NCBI RefSeq assembly: GCF_014837065.1
Contig: NZ_JACSPP010000003.1
Span: forward strand, 1-64,000
Source of the DNA: Phocaeicola intestinalis
GTDB taxonomy: Bacteria > Bacteroidota > Bacteroidia > Bacteroidales > Bacteroidaceae
DNA length: 64,000 nt
Reading direction: 5' to 3'
Shown here: positions 47,883 through 56,990 of the stretch, piece after piece
How the letters are laid out: every line of letters starts with the position of its first letter
Numbering within the stretch: the first letter of the stretch is position 1
Program-made: the position numbers and the translations under genes
Notes under the pieces: model-generated
What the model was told of the DNA's origin: nothing
The model's database searches: none
The model's input: only the letters and a program-made list of their open reading frames with translations

Positions 47883-47890
47883 CAAAGTTA
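47883..47890 (-). promoter_or_regulatory. -7 box of purL
   Basis: Minus-strand TAACTTTG matches the consensus. It overlaps the first ATG of the longest frame (47885), so translation must start downstream at 47837, leaving a leader of about 40 bases. Confidence 0.6.
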
Positions 47891-48017
47891 CACAATTCGT
47901 TGGAATATTATCGAATAAAAGATAGATTTATATAGATTAGAAAGGAATATTTGTGATGGATTTTCAGGCTGTTGAGATTGTATATATGAGGTGTGTTGGC
48001 AACAATTTTGATTTTTG

Positions 48018-48049
48018 TTTGGCAGATGAGCTTGAAAAAGTTAACTTTG
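48018..48049 (+). promoter_or_regulatory. Promoter of the Nfn fusion gene
   Basis: TTTG at 48018-48021, a 20-base spacer, then TAACTTTG at 48042-48049, a full consensus match. It falls inside the longest open frame, which supports the ATG at 48085 as the true start. Confidence 0.75.
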
Positions 48050-48084
48050 CCGTGCTGAAAACTAACTTATTACATCAAGACAAA

Positions 48085-50385
48085 ATGAATAAAATTATTT
48101 CAAAGGAACATTTTTCAGAAAAGGTGTTCAAATTAGTGGTGGAAGCACCACTTATAGCCAAGTCACGTAAGGCTGGGCATTTTGTCATCGTGCGCGTAGG
48201 AGAAAAAGGTGAACGTATGCCGCTTACCATAGCTGAGGCAGATCCGGTAAAGGGCACGATTACATTGGTGGTACAAGAGGTGGGATTATCGTCTACACGC
48301 CTGTGCGAGTTAAACGAGGGTGATTACATTACTGACGTGGTAGGACCACTTGGTAAGGCCACGCACATTGAAAACTTCGGTACGGTGGTTTGTGCTGGTG
48401 GAGGCGTGGGTGTTGCTCCAATGTTGCCTATTGTGCAGGCGTTGAAAGCTGCCGGAAACCGGGTGATTACTGTGCTTGCCGGACGTAGCAAGGAACTGAT
48501 TATCCTGGAGAAGGAGATGCGTGAAAGTTCGGATGAGGTAATCATTATGACTGATGACGGTTCGTATGGGAAGAAAGGCTTGGTAACGGCTGGTGTGGAA
48601 GAAGTCATTCTGCGTGAGAAAGTGGATAAGTGTTTTGCCATCGGTCCGGCAATTATGATGAAGTTCGTTTGCCTGCTCACCAAAAAATACGATATCCCGA
48701 CCGATGTGTCGCTCAATACCATTATGGTAGATGGAACAGGTATGTGCGGTGCCTGCCGTATAACTGTAGGAGGAAAGACCAAGTTTGTATGCGTAGACGG
48801 GCCGGAGTTCGATGGACATCAAGTGGATTTCGATGAAATGTTGAAGCGTATGGGGGCTTTTCGCGATATCGAACGCGAAGAAATACATAAACTCGATCCG
48901 GTAGACCCGCACGTATGTGAAGTTACAAAGTCTCAAGACGACCGTACAGCTCCATGGCGAGAAGCCCTGCGTAAGTCAATGAAACCGAAAGAACGCACCG
49001 CTATCCCTCGTGTGAAAATGAATGAGTTGGATCCCGAATACCGTTCGCATAGCCGTAAGGAGGAAGTGAATCTCGGATTGAATGAAGAACAGGCATTGAC
49101 AGAGGCTAAGCGTTGTTTGGATTGTGCCAATCCTTCGTGTATGGAAGGTTGTCCGGTAGGTATCAATATTCCGGGCTTCATTAAAAATATCGAACGTGGT
49201 GAGTTTCTTGAGGCGGCTCGTGTATTGAAAAAGACCAGTGCACTGCCTGCAGTTTGTGGTCGGGTATGTCCACAGGAAAAGCAATGTGAGTCGAAGTGCA
49301 TTCATCTTAAGATGGGGCACGAAGCCGTTGCTATCGGCTATTTGGAGCGTTTTGCTGCTGATTACGAGCGTGAGAGCGGACAGATTTCTACGCCCGAACT
49401 GGCTCCGAAGAATGGCGTTAAAGTAGCTGTTGTAGGCTCGGGACCTGCCGGTTTGTCGTTTGCTGGCGATATGGCTAAGATGGGTTATGATGTGACCGTG
49501 TTCGAAGCTTTGCACGAAATTGGTGGTGTATTAAAATATGGTATCCCGGAATTTCGGTTGCCGAATAAAATCGTGGATGTAGAGATAGAGAACCTTTCGA
49601 AAATGGGGGTAGAGTTTGTAAAAGACTGCATCATTGGGAAGACGGTTTCTGTAGAAGACTTGCAGGCTGAAGGTTATAAGGGTGTTTTTGTAGCATCTGG
49701 AGCCGGACTTCCCAACTTCATGAACATTCCGGGCGAGAATTCAATCAATATTATGTCATCGAATGAATATCTGACCCGCGTCAACCTGATGGATGCGGCA
49801 AGTGAGGATTCAGATACCCCTGTTACTTTTGGAAAGCGTGTCATTGTGGTGGGAGGCGGAAATACGGCAATGGATTCCGTGCGTACAGCACGCCGTCTAG
49901 GAGCTGAGCGGGCAATTATTGTTTACCGTCGGTCGGAAGCTGAAATGCCTGCCCGTATTGAAGAGGTGAAGCATGCCAAAGAAGAAGGTGTGGAGTTTAT
50001 GACTCTGCACAATCCGCTTGAATATATTGCCGACGAGCAGGGGCGTGTGAAGCAAGTGGTGCTTCAGAAAATGGAGTTAGGAGAACCCGATGCTTCTGGA
50101 CGCCGTAGCCCGGTGGCTATACCAGGGGCTACTGTAACGCTCGATATTGATATGGCTATTGTCAGTGTGGGCGTGTCGCCAAATCCGATAGTACCGAATT
50201 CCATTCCAGGACTGGAACTGGGACGTAAAGGTACCATTGCGGTGAACGATGACATGCAGTCTTCCATTCCTGCTATCTATGCCGGAGGTGATATCGTGCG
50301 TGGAGGTGCTACGGTGATTCTGGCAATGGGTGACGGACGTCGTGCTGCAGCCGCCATGGACAAGCAGTTGCGTGGTGCTGTCTAA
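48085..50385 (+). CDS. NfnA-NfnB fusion: ferredoxin-NADP reductase / glutamate synthase-type subunit
   Basis: About 766 residues. Residues 1-270 are NfnA-like: an FAD/NAD-binding reductase with VCAGGGVGVAPML and a [2Fe-2S] site DGTGMCGACRITVGG...VCVDGP. From about 340 the chain is NfnB/GltD-like: cysteine-rich CLDCANPSCMEGCPVG and VCGRVCPQEKQCESKC for two [4Fe-4S] clusters, then two dinucleotide folds (VVGSGPAGLSFAG near 448 and VVGGGNTAMDSVRTARRLGA near 588). In NfnAB this set bifurcates electrons between NADH, NADPH and ferredoxin. The fused form is usual in Bacteroides. A glutamate synthase role is less likely because no large GltB subunit is near. Confidence 0.93.
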   Translation: MNKIISKEHFSEKVFKLVVEAPLIAKSRKAGHFVIVRVGEKGERMPLTIAEADPVKGTITLVVQEVGLSSTRLCELNEGDYITDVVGPLGKATHIENFGTVVCAGGGVGVAPMLPIVQALKAAGNRVITVLAGRSKELIILEKEMRESSDEVIIMTDDGSYGKKGLVTAGVEEVILREKVDKCFAIGPAIMMKFVCLLTKKYDIPTDVSLNTIMVDGTGMCGACRITVGGKTKFVCVDGPEFDGHQVDFDEMLKRMGAFRDIEREEIHKLDPVDPHVCEVTKSQDDRTAPWREALRKSMKPKERTAIPRVKMNELDPEYRSHSRKEEVNLGLNEEQALTEAKRCLDCANPSCMEGCPVGINIPGFIKNIERGEFLEAARVLKKTSALPAVCGRVCPQEKQCESKCIHLKMGHEAVAIGYLERFAADYERESGQISTPELAPKNGVKVAVVGSGPAGLSFAGDMAKMGYDVTVFEALHEIGGVLKYGIPEFRLPNKIVDVEIENLSKMGVEFVKDCIIGKTVSVEDLQAEGYKGVFVASGAGLPNFMNIPGENSINIMSSNEYLTRVNLMDAASEDSDTPVTFGKRVIVVGGGNTAMDSVRTARRLGAERAIIVYRRSEAEMPARIEEVKHAKEEGVEFMTLHNPLEYIADEQGRVKQVVLQKMELGEPDASGRRSPVAIPGATVTLDIDMAIVSVGVSPNPIVPNSIPGLELGRKGTIAVNDDMQSSIPAIYAGGDIVRGGATVILAMGDGRRAAAAMDKQLRGAV

Positions 50386-50426
50386 TGAGTGGTATAATAT
50401 ATTGGTATTGATTTTAGAACATTAGG

Positions 50427-50478
50427 AACGCAGGTTTCCGCAGATTGGAAAAGATAAATCATCTGTGTGAATCTGCGT
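50427..50478. repeat. Imperfect GCAGATT hairpin before nhaC
   Basis: CGCAGATT (50440-50447) pairs with AATCTGCG (50471-50478), flanked by more distant AACGCAG/CTGCGTT matches and followed by TTTTG. It belongs to the same loose family as the inverted repeats at 44046 and 54215. It may end the Nfn fusion transcript. Confidence 0.5.
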
Positions 50479-50502
50479 TTTGTTGATGATTAAATATTGA
50501 AA

Positions 50503-52005
50503 ATGAGTAAAGACAATCGTGCATCGACACCGATGCGCCGACTGCCTTCGTGGCAAGTTTCTTTGATACCTTTTGTGGTATTGACCCTGTCTCTGGTAGT
50601 GATTATAAAAATATTCGGCCCCGATGCTCTTTCGGGAGGGAGTCAGGTATGTTTGTTATTGGCTTCTGCTGTTACGGCAGCCATTTCGATGTTTGCCTAT
50701 AAGAATTCGTGGGAAATTTTGGAGTTTTGCATTCTCGACAATATCCGGTCTGTTGGTACAGCTATCCTTATCTTGTTGCTTATCGGTGCGATTGCCGGCA
50801 CATGGATGGTGAGTGGTATTGTTCCTGCTATGATATGTTATGGAATGCAGGTAATTTATCCGGCAATATTCTTGGCTGCAGCTTGTGCGATATGTGCGCT
50901 AGTATCGCTGATGACAGGGAGTTCGTGGACCACGATTGCCACCATTGGAGTGGCATTGATAGGCATCGGTGTGGCTTTGGGATTTGAACCGGGATGGACG
51001 GCAGGTGCTATTGTGTCGGGGGCTTATTTCGGCGATAAGGTCTCTCCGTTATCTGACACGACGGTGTTGGCTTCTTCCTCTTCGGGCACTCCTTTGTTCA
51101 CTCATATTCGCTATATGATGATTACTACTATCCCTTCGCTGACGATAGCGATGGTGATTTTTCTTGTGGCGAGTCTGATGCACAAGCAGGTTGGAGCGTC
51201 ACAGACTGCCGAGTTTGCTGGGGCATTGAAATCTGTTTTTAACATTACACCCTGGTTGCTGATTGTTCCGGCACTTACTGGTGTGCTTATTGTTAAGAAA
51301 GTACCTGCTGTCTTGACGCTTTTTTGTGCTGCGGTGATGGCTGCCGTAACGGGACTTGTCGCTCAGCCTCAAGCGGTATGGGCAGTAGCGAACCCCGGAC
51401 TGCCTTTTACTGATTTTTCAGGTTTGTCTTTTTGGGATGCATGTAAGGGCATTACTGTTACATTTTATGGCTCGACGGCTATCCAGACCGGTAATGAGGC
51501 TATTGATGCCTTGATTTCTACACGAGGTATGACGGGGATGCTTAATACGATATTCTTGATTGTCTGTTCGGTTACTTTCGGTGGAGTACTTGCGGGAAGT
51601 GGTATGCTGAAAAGTCTGACCGAACTGTTTGCCCGTCTTGCCCATAGGGCCTTTACGTTGGTAGGAGCTACGGTTGGAACCGGATTGGTATGTAATATCG
51701 TTACGGGCGACCAGTATATTTCCATCTTGCTGACTAGCAGCCTCTATAAGAAACTTTATGAGCGAAAAGGGTATGAAAACCGTTTGCTTAGCCGGTCGGT
51801 GGAAGACTCGGCTACTGTCACATCGGTGCTTATTCCATGGAATTCTTGTGGTATGACGCAGGCGACAGTACTTAAAGTACCTACGCTGGAGTATCTTCCA
51901 TATAGCTTTTTTAATATCCTTTCTCCGTTTATGTCTGTTCTGGTTGCTGCAGTAGGGTATAGAATATTCCGGAGTAAGAAGGCGAAGGCAGAAGAGGTTG
52001 ATTGA
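50503..52005 (+). CDS. nhaC: Na+/H+ antiporter, NhaC family
   Basis: About 500 residues and twelve helices. Family segments are ISGIVPAMICYGMQ-like helix 3, TGSSWTTIATIGVALIGIG, AYFGDKVSPLSDTTVLASSS and ILTSSLYKKLYERKG with IPWNSCGMTQATVL near the end. NhaC exchanges sodium for protons across the inner membrane. The frame can start at a TTG at 50497, but the ATG six bases later is preferred. It follows the Nfn fusion at 117 bp, with a hairpin between them. Confidence 0.95.
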   Translation: MSKDNRASTPMRRLPSWQVSLIPFVVLTLSLVVIIKIFGPDALSGGSQVCLLLASAVTAAISMFAYKNSWEILEFCILDNIRSVGTAILILLLIGAIAGTWMVSGIVPAMICYGMQVIYPAIFLAAACAICALVSLMTGSSWTTIATIGVALIGIGVALGFEPGWTAGAIVSGAYFGDKVSPLSDTTVLASSSSGTPLFTHIRYMMITTIPSLTIAMVIFLVASLMHKQVGASQTAEFAGALKSVFNITPWLLIVPALTGVLIVKKVPAVLTLFCAAVMAAVTGLVAQPQAVWAVANPGLPFTDFSGLSFWDACKGITVTFYGSTAIQTGNEAIDALISTRGMTGMLNTIFLIVCSVTFGGVLAGSGMLKSLTELFARLAHRAFTLVGATVGTGLVCNIVTGDQYISILLTSSLYKKLYERKGYENRLLSRSVEDSATVTSVLIPWNSCGMTQATVLKVPTLEYLPYSFFNILSPFMSVLVAAVGYRIFRSKKAKAEEVD

Positions 52006-52114
52006 AAGGGAATACGTTTCAGTGCCTCTTTTTGTCGGTTGGGAAAGATTTCTGAAGTCAGTCTTGTGTGAATGCTTTTACTTTGCATGCGTTAATCAAT
52101 AAAATACAGATGAT

Positions 52115-52390
52115 ATGAAATTTTGGTTCGACACACTCCGGAGCCGGCTGCTGCTGACGTTCATCACTTATGTGCTCTACATGTTGCTTTACTTCCTGAC
52201 TGACGAGGTAATGCGTGATTTCTATCTGGAGAAGCACCCGGTCTGGGATTACGTGGTGGATATTTTGACTACCTTGGTCTGCGTGTTCTTTTTCGTACAG
52301 CTTTCCATCTGTTACAGCAAGTTGATTTACAGGCGGTTCATGTCGTTGGCACACCCTTATCGCAGTCTGATTGTATTCTTCGTCAGATAG
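52115..52390 (+). pseudogene. Truncated sensor-kinase-like N-terminus
   Basis: 91 residues with two hydrophobic helices (LLLTFITYVLYMLLYFL and LTTLVCVFFFVQLSICYSKL) and then an abrupt stop. The layout looks like the N-terminal membrane part of a small histidine kinase, whose catalytic domains should follow but do not. The last codons, FFVR and the stop, come from family A copy 4, so the element insertion or its left-end deletion removed the rest. The family assignment is tentative because the diagnostic domain is missing. Confidence 0.5.
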
Positions 52391-52472
52391 CCGTTATCTT
52401 CCTCATTACACAAACGGAAATGCCTCAAAAACTTATCCCAAATCATCGCACGATAAATTCAAAACAGTTTCT
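52375..52472 (-). mobile_element. Family A element copy 4 (right half only)
   Basis: About 98 bp matching the right half of the 194-bp element, from TTCTTCGTCAGATAGC to the right terminus AAATTCAAAACAGTTTCT (one base changed from the other copies). It is more diverged than copies 1-3, including loss of the perfect AGATAGC-CC-GCTATCT hairpin. The left half and its terminus are gone, so it cannot move by itself. Confidence 0.7.
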
Positions 52473-52797
52473 GAATTGCCTGATGAAATTTTGTAAGCAT
52501 TCGAACCAATGCTTACTGACTACTGCCTTTCCGGATAGAATCATAACAAGACGCAGCCGGTTGCAGAAGCCCGCGGATATAGTTGCAGTGGCAAGCGCAT
52601 ATAGGTCCATCCGCTGCAAGATTATTAATTTTATACCAGACGAAGTTATCTGTGTGGAGACAAGAAGATACAGTACTCCGGCGTTTGATAGGTCTATACA
52701 ATCTATAGTCACTTGTTTGTCTATGTTGTTACGGTAGTAAAAAGCTATAAACAAGTTTTTTCGGATGGCAGTAAGATGGGCAGCAAGCAATAAAAAA
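52473..52797. other. Unassigned 325-bp stretch
   Basis: Frames of about 100 codons are open on both strands (plus to 52737, minus 52443-52790) but neither resembles a known protein. It lies where the missing part of the truncated kinase gene, or a partner regulator, would be expected, so it may be decayed coding DNA. Confidence 0.35.
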
Positions 52798-52843
52798 GAG
52801 GATAGGATGTTACTCTTTGCGAGTGTACATCCTATCCTCTTTT
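52791..52843. terminator. Bidirectional terminator downstream of the DUF4468 gene
   Basis: Stem GAGGATAGGATGT (52798-52810) with ACATCCTATCCTC (52827-52839), extended by ACTC/GAGT inside. On the minus strand it is followed by six T residues and on the plus strand by TTTT. Confidence 0.88.
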
Positions 52844-52861
52844 GGAAATTTAGGGAGTTTG

Positions 52862-53914
52862 TTATCTCATTTCAATTTGAGTAATTTCACCGATATACAT
52901 TGTATATTGTTTAGATGCATCGACAGTTTGGTTGAGCGATTTCAATTCATTTGCAGTCATTGGTTGCGCCATCGCTTTTTTGCAAGTAATAATTATCGAA
53001 GGCTGTGTGCTTTGGTTGAAGTAGAATGAAACTTTGTAGGTCGTGTTTTGTCCCATCAATGCGTTGGCTGCGATGCGGCTTTGGTCGAATAAAATATAGG
53101 CAACATTCTTTCCCAACATTTGTCCCAGTCCACTCCAGCTTTCAGTTTGGATGTCAATGGTTTCTCCGTTTTCAGCAGTCAGAGTGATACGTCCTTGGGT
53201 AGCCAGCTCATTCAAGTTGGAAGGAAGCCGGTCTATGCTCACTGTTTTCAGTTCACCTGTAGCAGAAAGAGTGGGCTGTTGTGTAGAGAGAGTGGCAGGT
53301 TGTTGTACGTTTGCAGTTGTTTGCGTACCCAGAAGCTTTTGTCCTAAAGCATCGGTTACCTGCTGGAAGAGTTGGTCTTTCAGGTCGATGGTTTCTCTTC
53401 TGAACTTTCCACATATCGGAGCCAGTTTCGTTTGTTTCTTGTTTAAAGCCATATCGTCTGTAATCCATTCTTCTGCAGTATATTTTTCACCTCCATCACG
53501 GGCTTCGTCATACCAATAGCGGATACGTGTCATTTCAAGGTCGCAAATACCTTCTTTGGCATAAATCAGAAATTGATAGTAAATACGTGTGCGGTCGAGT
53601 GATAATGCGGAAGAAGAAAATACAATGTATTCTTCAGCTTGTACGGCGATTTCTCCAGCTTCTTCGTTGGTATAGGCTACAAAACTGTTTAGTTTTCCAT
53701 CGGGTTTAAACCGGTTCGTAGCCCAGTCTAGAAGTTGATTGTAGATTTCCTGTTTCGAGAGTCCGGGTGCTTTGATTTCTTTGGTGAAAGTCACTTTCCC
53801 ATCGGTCAGGGTTACGGCTCCTGCCAGGTACTTTGGATTTGAGTTGTCGTTTTTATCCTTAGCAATGCCTGTCAGAGGCAAACATATCAAAAGGATGAGC
53901 AGTAGTTTTTTCAT
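52862..53914 (-). CDS. DUF4468 domain protein, periplasmic
   Basis: 350 residues with a signal peptide (MKKLLLILLICLPLTGIA). The DUF4468 domain fills about residues 30-150, with FTKEIKAPGLSKQEIYNQLL and YYQFLIYAKEGICDLEMTRI. The remaining half has no recognised domain, but it includes a Thr/Gln-rich linker (QTTANVQQPATLSTQQPTLS) and a C-terminal region with VSFYFNQSTQPSIIITCKKA. DUF4468 is a Bacteroidetes family of unknown function, often linked to cell-envelope stress; that link is not shown here. It has a -7 box TATATTTG at 53948-53955. Confidence 0.88.
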   Translation of the reverse strand: MKKLLLILLICLPLTGIAKDKNDNSNPKYLAGAVTLTDGKVTFTKEIKAPGLSKQEIYNQLLDWATNRFKPDGKLNSFVAYTNEEAGEIAVQAEEYIVFSSSALSLDRTRIYYQFLIYAKEGICDLEMTRIRYWYDEARDGGEKYTAEEWITDDMALNKKQTKLAPICGKFRRETIDLKDQLFQQVTDALGQKLLGTQTTANVQQPATLSTQQPTLSATGELKTVSIDRLPSNLNELATQGRITLTAENGETIDIQTESWSGLGQMLGKNVAYILFDQSRIAANALMGQNTTYKVSFYFNQSTQPSIIITCKKAMAQPMTANELKSLNQTVDASKQYTMYIGEITQIEMR

Positions 53915-54014
53915 AATGATTTATTGATTTGATTCTATTTAGAAGGACAAATATAGGAAGAAAACGAAAAAAAAGGCTGAATTTTGCTATAAATAATATG
54001 AAAAGAGAAGCGTA

Positions 54015-54208
54015 AGAAGCTGTTTTGAATTTCTCCAAAAAGTATTTCTTGGCTTGATGTATCCGTTTTCGTGTGTGCTTTGGGCGATTTTTTGGTTCTT
54101 TCCGCTCCTGTTCTTCGTCAGATAGCCCGCTATCTTCCTCATCACAGAAGCGAAAATGCCTCAAAAACTCATCCCAAATCATCGCACGATAAATTCAAAA
54201 CAGCTTCT
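54015..54208 (-). mobile_element. Family A element copy 3 (194 bp, MITE-like)
   Basis: Full length with perfect 18-bp termini; 4 differences from copy 1 and 4 from copy 2 over 194 bases. Same orientation as copy 1. The frame across it (53859-54182) runs from inside the element toward the DUF4468 gene start. It lies in the gap between the divergent DUF4468 gene and the rpiB end, immediately followed by an inverted-repeat terminator. Confidence 0.8.
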
Positions 54209-54214
54209 AAATAA

Positions 54215-54281
54215 AATGCGGATTAACGCAGATTGGGCAGTTAGTTATTCTATGCTGCGAAAGCCTGCGTTAATCCGCATT
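54215..54281. terminator. Bidirectional hairpin after rpiB
   Basis: AATGCGGATTAACGCAG (54215-54231) pairs perfectly with CTGCGTTAATCCGCATT (54265-54281), 17 bp, 33-base loop. T-rich sequence follows on both strands. It lies 16 bases past the rpiB stop. The arm shares GCGGATTAACGCAG with the repeat at 44046. Confidence 0.75.
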
Positions 54282-54296
54282 TTTAAAAGGTACCGG

Positions 54297-54731
54297 TTAG
54301 TGGACCGGCATTTTATCGATGCGTTTTTGGTGACGTCCTCCTTCAAAAGCAGTGTTGAAGAATTCGGTCATAATTTTGTCCGCCATCTCGTTGTCAATGA
54401 AACGTCCAGGCATTACCAAAACGTTGGCATCATTATGCTGGCGTGCCAAGTGGGAAATCTCCGGAATCCAGCAAAGTGCGGCACGTATGCCCTGATGTTT
54501 GTTCAGAGTCATGCTGATGCCTTCTCCGCTGCCACAGATTGCAATACCCGGATAACATTCGCCCGCTTCTACGGCAAGTGCCAACGGGTGTGCAAAGTCT
54601 GCGTAGTCGCAACTGTCGGCAGTATATGTGCCGAAGTCTTTATATTCCCAACCTTTTGCTTCGAGCCATTGCTTTACATATTGTTTCAATGCAAAGCCGG
54701 CATGGTCGGAAGCCAATCCTATCAGTTTCAT
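54297..54731 (-). CDS. rpiB: Ribose-5-phosphate isomerase B
   Basis: 144 residues; interconverts ribose 5-phosphate and ribulose 5-phosphate. Family segments are LIGLASDHAGFALKQYVKQW, DFGTYTADSCDYADFAHPLA (active site Cys near residue 46) and GIAICGSGEGISMTLNKHQG. Its start lies 1 base after the tkt stop, so both genes are one operon in the non-oxidative pentose phosphate pathway. Confidence 0.96.
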   Translation of the reverse strand: MKLIGLASDHAGFALKQYVKQWLEAKGWEYKDFGTYTADSCDYADFAHPLALAVEAGECYPGIAICGSGEGISMTLNKHQGIRAALCWIPEISHLARQHNDANVLVMPGRFIDNEMADKIMTEFFNTAFEGGRHQKRIDKMPVH

Positions 54732-54732
54732 A

Positions 54733-56745
54733 TTAGAACATGGCTTTTACTTGGTTGTATACGTTTTCGGCTGTGAAGCCCAGCTTTTCGTCCAAAACCT
54801 TGTACGGAGCCGAGAAACCGAATGATTCCAATCCCCAAATCTTTCCGTCAGTGCCTACCAGTCCAAGCAGATTTACAGGCAGTCCGGCTGTCAGACCGAA
54901 TTTCTTTACTCCGGCAGGAAGGACGCTGTCCTGATATTCTTTGCTTTGGCTGCGGAACAGTCCTTCCGAAGGAACAGAAACGATACGCACCTTGATGCCA
55001 TCTTTACGGAGTAGTTCAGTTCCGGCTACCAAAGTAGATACTTCCGAACCTGAAGCCAGCAGGATAACATCCGGGTTTTCGTCAGAGCCGGCTACGACAT
55101 AAGCGCCTTTGGCTGTCTGGGTATAATCGTTTCCTTCGGGCAAGTTGGCAATATTCTGGCGAGAGAAAATCAGTGCAGTAGGAGTGGTCGTGTTTTCCAT
55201 TGCCAGCTTCCATGCCTGAGTAGTCTCTTCGCAATCTGCCGGGCGGAGAACCAACATTGAGTTGTGTCCCTTGTGGTTTTTCAGTTTCTCCATCAAGCGG
55301 ATTTGTGCTTCTTGTTCTACCGGTTCATGAGTAGGTCCGTCTTCGCCTACACGGAATGCGTCGTGTGTCCAAATGAACTTCACAGGAGTTTCCATCAGGG
55401 CAGCCATACGTACAGCTGGTTTCATGTAGTCGGAGAATACAAAGAAGGTACCGCATGCGGGGATAACGCCTCCGTGCAATGCCATACCGATGCAGCAGCA
55501 TGCCATGGTCAATTCTGATACACCTGCTTGGAAGAATGCGCCGCTGAAGTCGTTTTTCGTAAAGGCATGTGTCTTTTTCAAGAAACCGTCGGTCTTATCA
55601 GAGTTAGACAAGTCGGCAGATGCGCAAACCATGTTTTCTACTTGTTCTGCCAATGCGCCGAGCACAGTAGCCGAAGCACCACGTGTAGCCGAACCTGCTT
55701 TTTGCTGGATAGCGTCCCAGTTTACTTGAGGAGCTTTGCCAGAGAACCAGTATTCCATCTTGGCAGCCAGTTCCGGATTAGCCTTTGCCCATTCTGCTTT
55801 AGCCGCATAGCGTTCGCCTACGATGGCTTTCAGTTCTTCGCGGCGTTTTGCGTAAAGTTCCGCTACTTCCGGGAAGATTTGGAACGGTTGTTCCGGATTG
55901 CCACCCAAGTTCTTGACGGTATTGGTGTAAGCGTCACCTCCCAACGGCGCGCCGTGTGTAGCGCAGTTGTGTTCGTAGCTGCTGTTGTCTGCCTTACGTG
56001 CCCCCTTACCCATGATGGTCTTACCGATAATCAAGGTAGGCTGACCTGTTACGGCTTTTGCTTCGGTCAATGCGGCACGGATTTCGTCAGCGTCATTCCC
56101 ATTGATTGTAATGACTTTCCAGCCCCATGCCTCGTATTTCTTGGCTACATCTTCGTCTGTTACGTCTTTACATTCGGTAGACAGCTGGATATCGTTCGAG
56201 TCGTAGAACATAATCAAGTTGTCCAGTCCCAAGTGTCCGGCGATACGTCCCGAGCCTTGTGAGATTTCTTCTTGTACACCTCCGTCTGAGATGTAAGCAT
56301 AAATCGTTTGGTTCATTACATCGCCTAAACGTGCTTTCAGGAATTTAGCTGCGATGGCGGCACCTACAGCGAATGTGTGTCCTTGTCCCAGCGGGCCGGA
56401 AGTGTTTTCGATGCCTCTCATGACGTCTACTTCAGGATGTCCTGGAGTAGGGCTTCCCCATTGACGGAATTGTTGCAATTCGTCCATGGTGAATTTGCCG
56501 GTCAACGCCAGTACAGAGTACAGCATCGGCGACATGTGTCCTGGGTCAAGGAAGAAGCGGTCTCTGCCTTCCCAACGGGGATTTTCAGGGTCGTAAACTA
56601 AAAACTCCGAGAAGAGTACATTTACAAAGTCTGCACCACCCATAGCGCCACCCGGGTGTCCGGATTTAGCTTTTTCTACCATTGAAGCAGCCAAGATACG
56701 GATGTTATCGGCTGCGCGGTTCATAAGTTCTTTACTGTTTTTCAT
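54733..56745 (-). CDS. tkt: Transketolase
   Basis: 670 residues, a thiamine-diphosphate enzyme of the pentose phosphate pathway. The N-terminal domain has KSGHPGGAMGGADFVNVLFS, LGQGHTFAVGAA and IYAYISDGGVQEEISQGSGR (cofactor and magnesium site). The middle domain has the HDAFRVGEDGPTHEPVEQ signature near residue 460. Length and order are standard. It is first in the tkt-rpiB operon. Confidence 0.97.
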   Translation of the reverse strand: MKNSKELMNRAADNIRILAASMVEKAKSGHPGGAMGGADFVNVLFSEFLVYDPENPRWEGRDRFFLDPGHMSPMLYSVLALTGKFTMDELQQFRQWGSPTPGHPEVDVMRGIENTSGPLGQGHTFAVGAAIAAKFLKARLGDVMNQTIYAYISDGGVQEEISQGSGRIAGHLGLDNLIMFYDSNDIQLSTECKDVTDEDVAKKYEAWGWKVITINGNDADEIRAALTEAKAVTGQPTLIIGKTIMGKGARKADNSSYEHNCATHGAPLGGDAYTNTVKNLGGNPEQPFQIFPEVAELYAKRREELKAIVGERYAAKAEWAKANPELAAKMEYWFSGKAPQVNWDAIQQKAGSATRGASATVLGALAEQVENMVCASADLSNSDKTDGFLKKTHAFTKNDFSGAFFQAGVSELTMACCCIGMALHGGVIPACGTFFVFSDYMKPAVRMAALMETPVKFIWTHDAFRVGEDGPTHEPVEQEAQIRLMEKLKNHKGHNSMLVLRPADCEETTQAWKLAMENTTTPTALIFSRQNIANLPEGNDYTQTAKGAYVVAGSDENPDVILLASGSEVSTLVAGTELLRKDGIKVRIVSVPSEGLFRSQSKEYQDSVLPAGVKKFGLTAGLPVNLLGLVGTDGKIWGLESFGFSAPYKVLDEKLGFTAENVYNQVKAMF

Positions 56746-56780
56746 TATTGGATATATTAGTTGGATGTATTAGTTTGTTG

Positions 56781-56809
56781 CAAAGATAAGAAAAATCTGG
56801 AATGTACAA
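56781..56809 (-). promoter_or_regulatory. tkt-rpiB promoter
   Basis: Minus strand: TTG (56807-56809), an 18-base spacer, then TATCTTTG (56781-56788). The leader is about 30 bases. Confidence 0.65.
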
Positions 56810-56914
56810 GCAAATTCGGAATCTAAAATTGGGGATGGAAGGGTAAGAAATGGTGGATAAAAGGATAATTTTTCTTTTCAGCGCTTATTTGCCGTTCGCA
56901 GACATACCGAAAAA

Positions 56915-56963
56915 CGCAGGAAAAAGCCTCAAGCCATGAAGTCATCGGATGCTTTTTCCTGCG
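56915..56963 (-). terminator. wzi-lipoprotein operon terminator
   Basis: Perfect 13-bp stem CGCAGGAAAAAGC (56915-56927) with its complement at 56951-56963. On the minus strand it is followed by TTTTTC. It lies about 28 bases past the lipoprotein stop. Confidence 0.85.
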
Positions 56964-56990
56964 CGTTTAGAGTCTGTTTATTGGGGTTCA

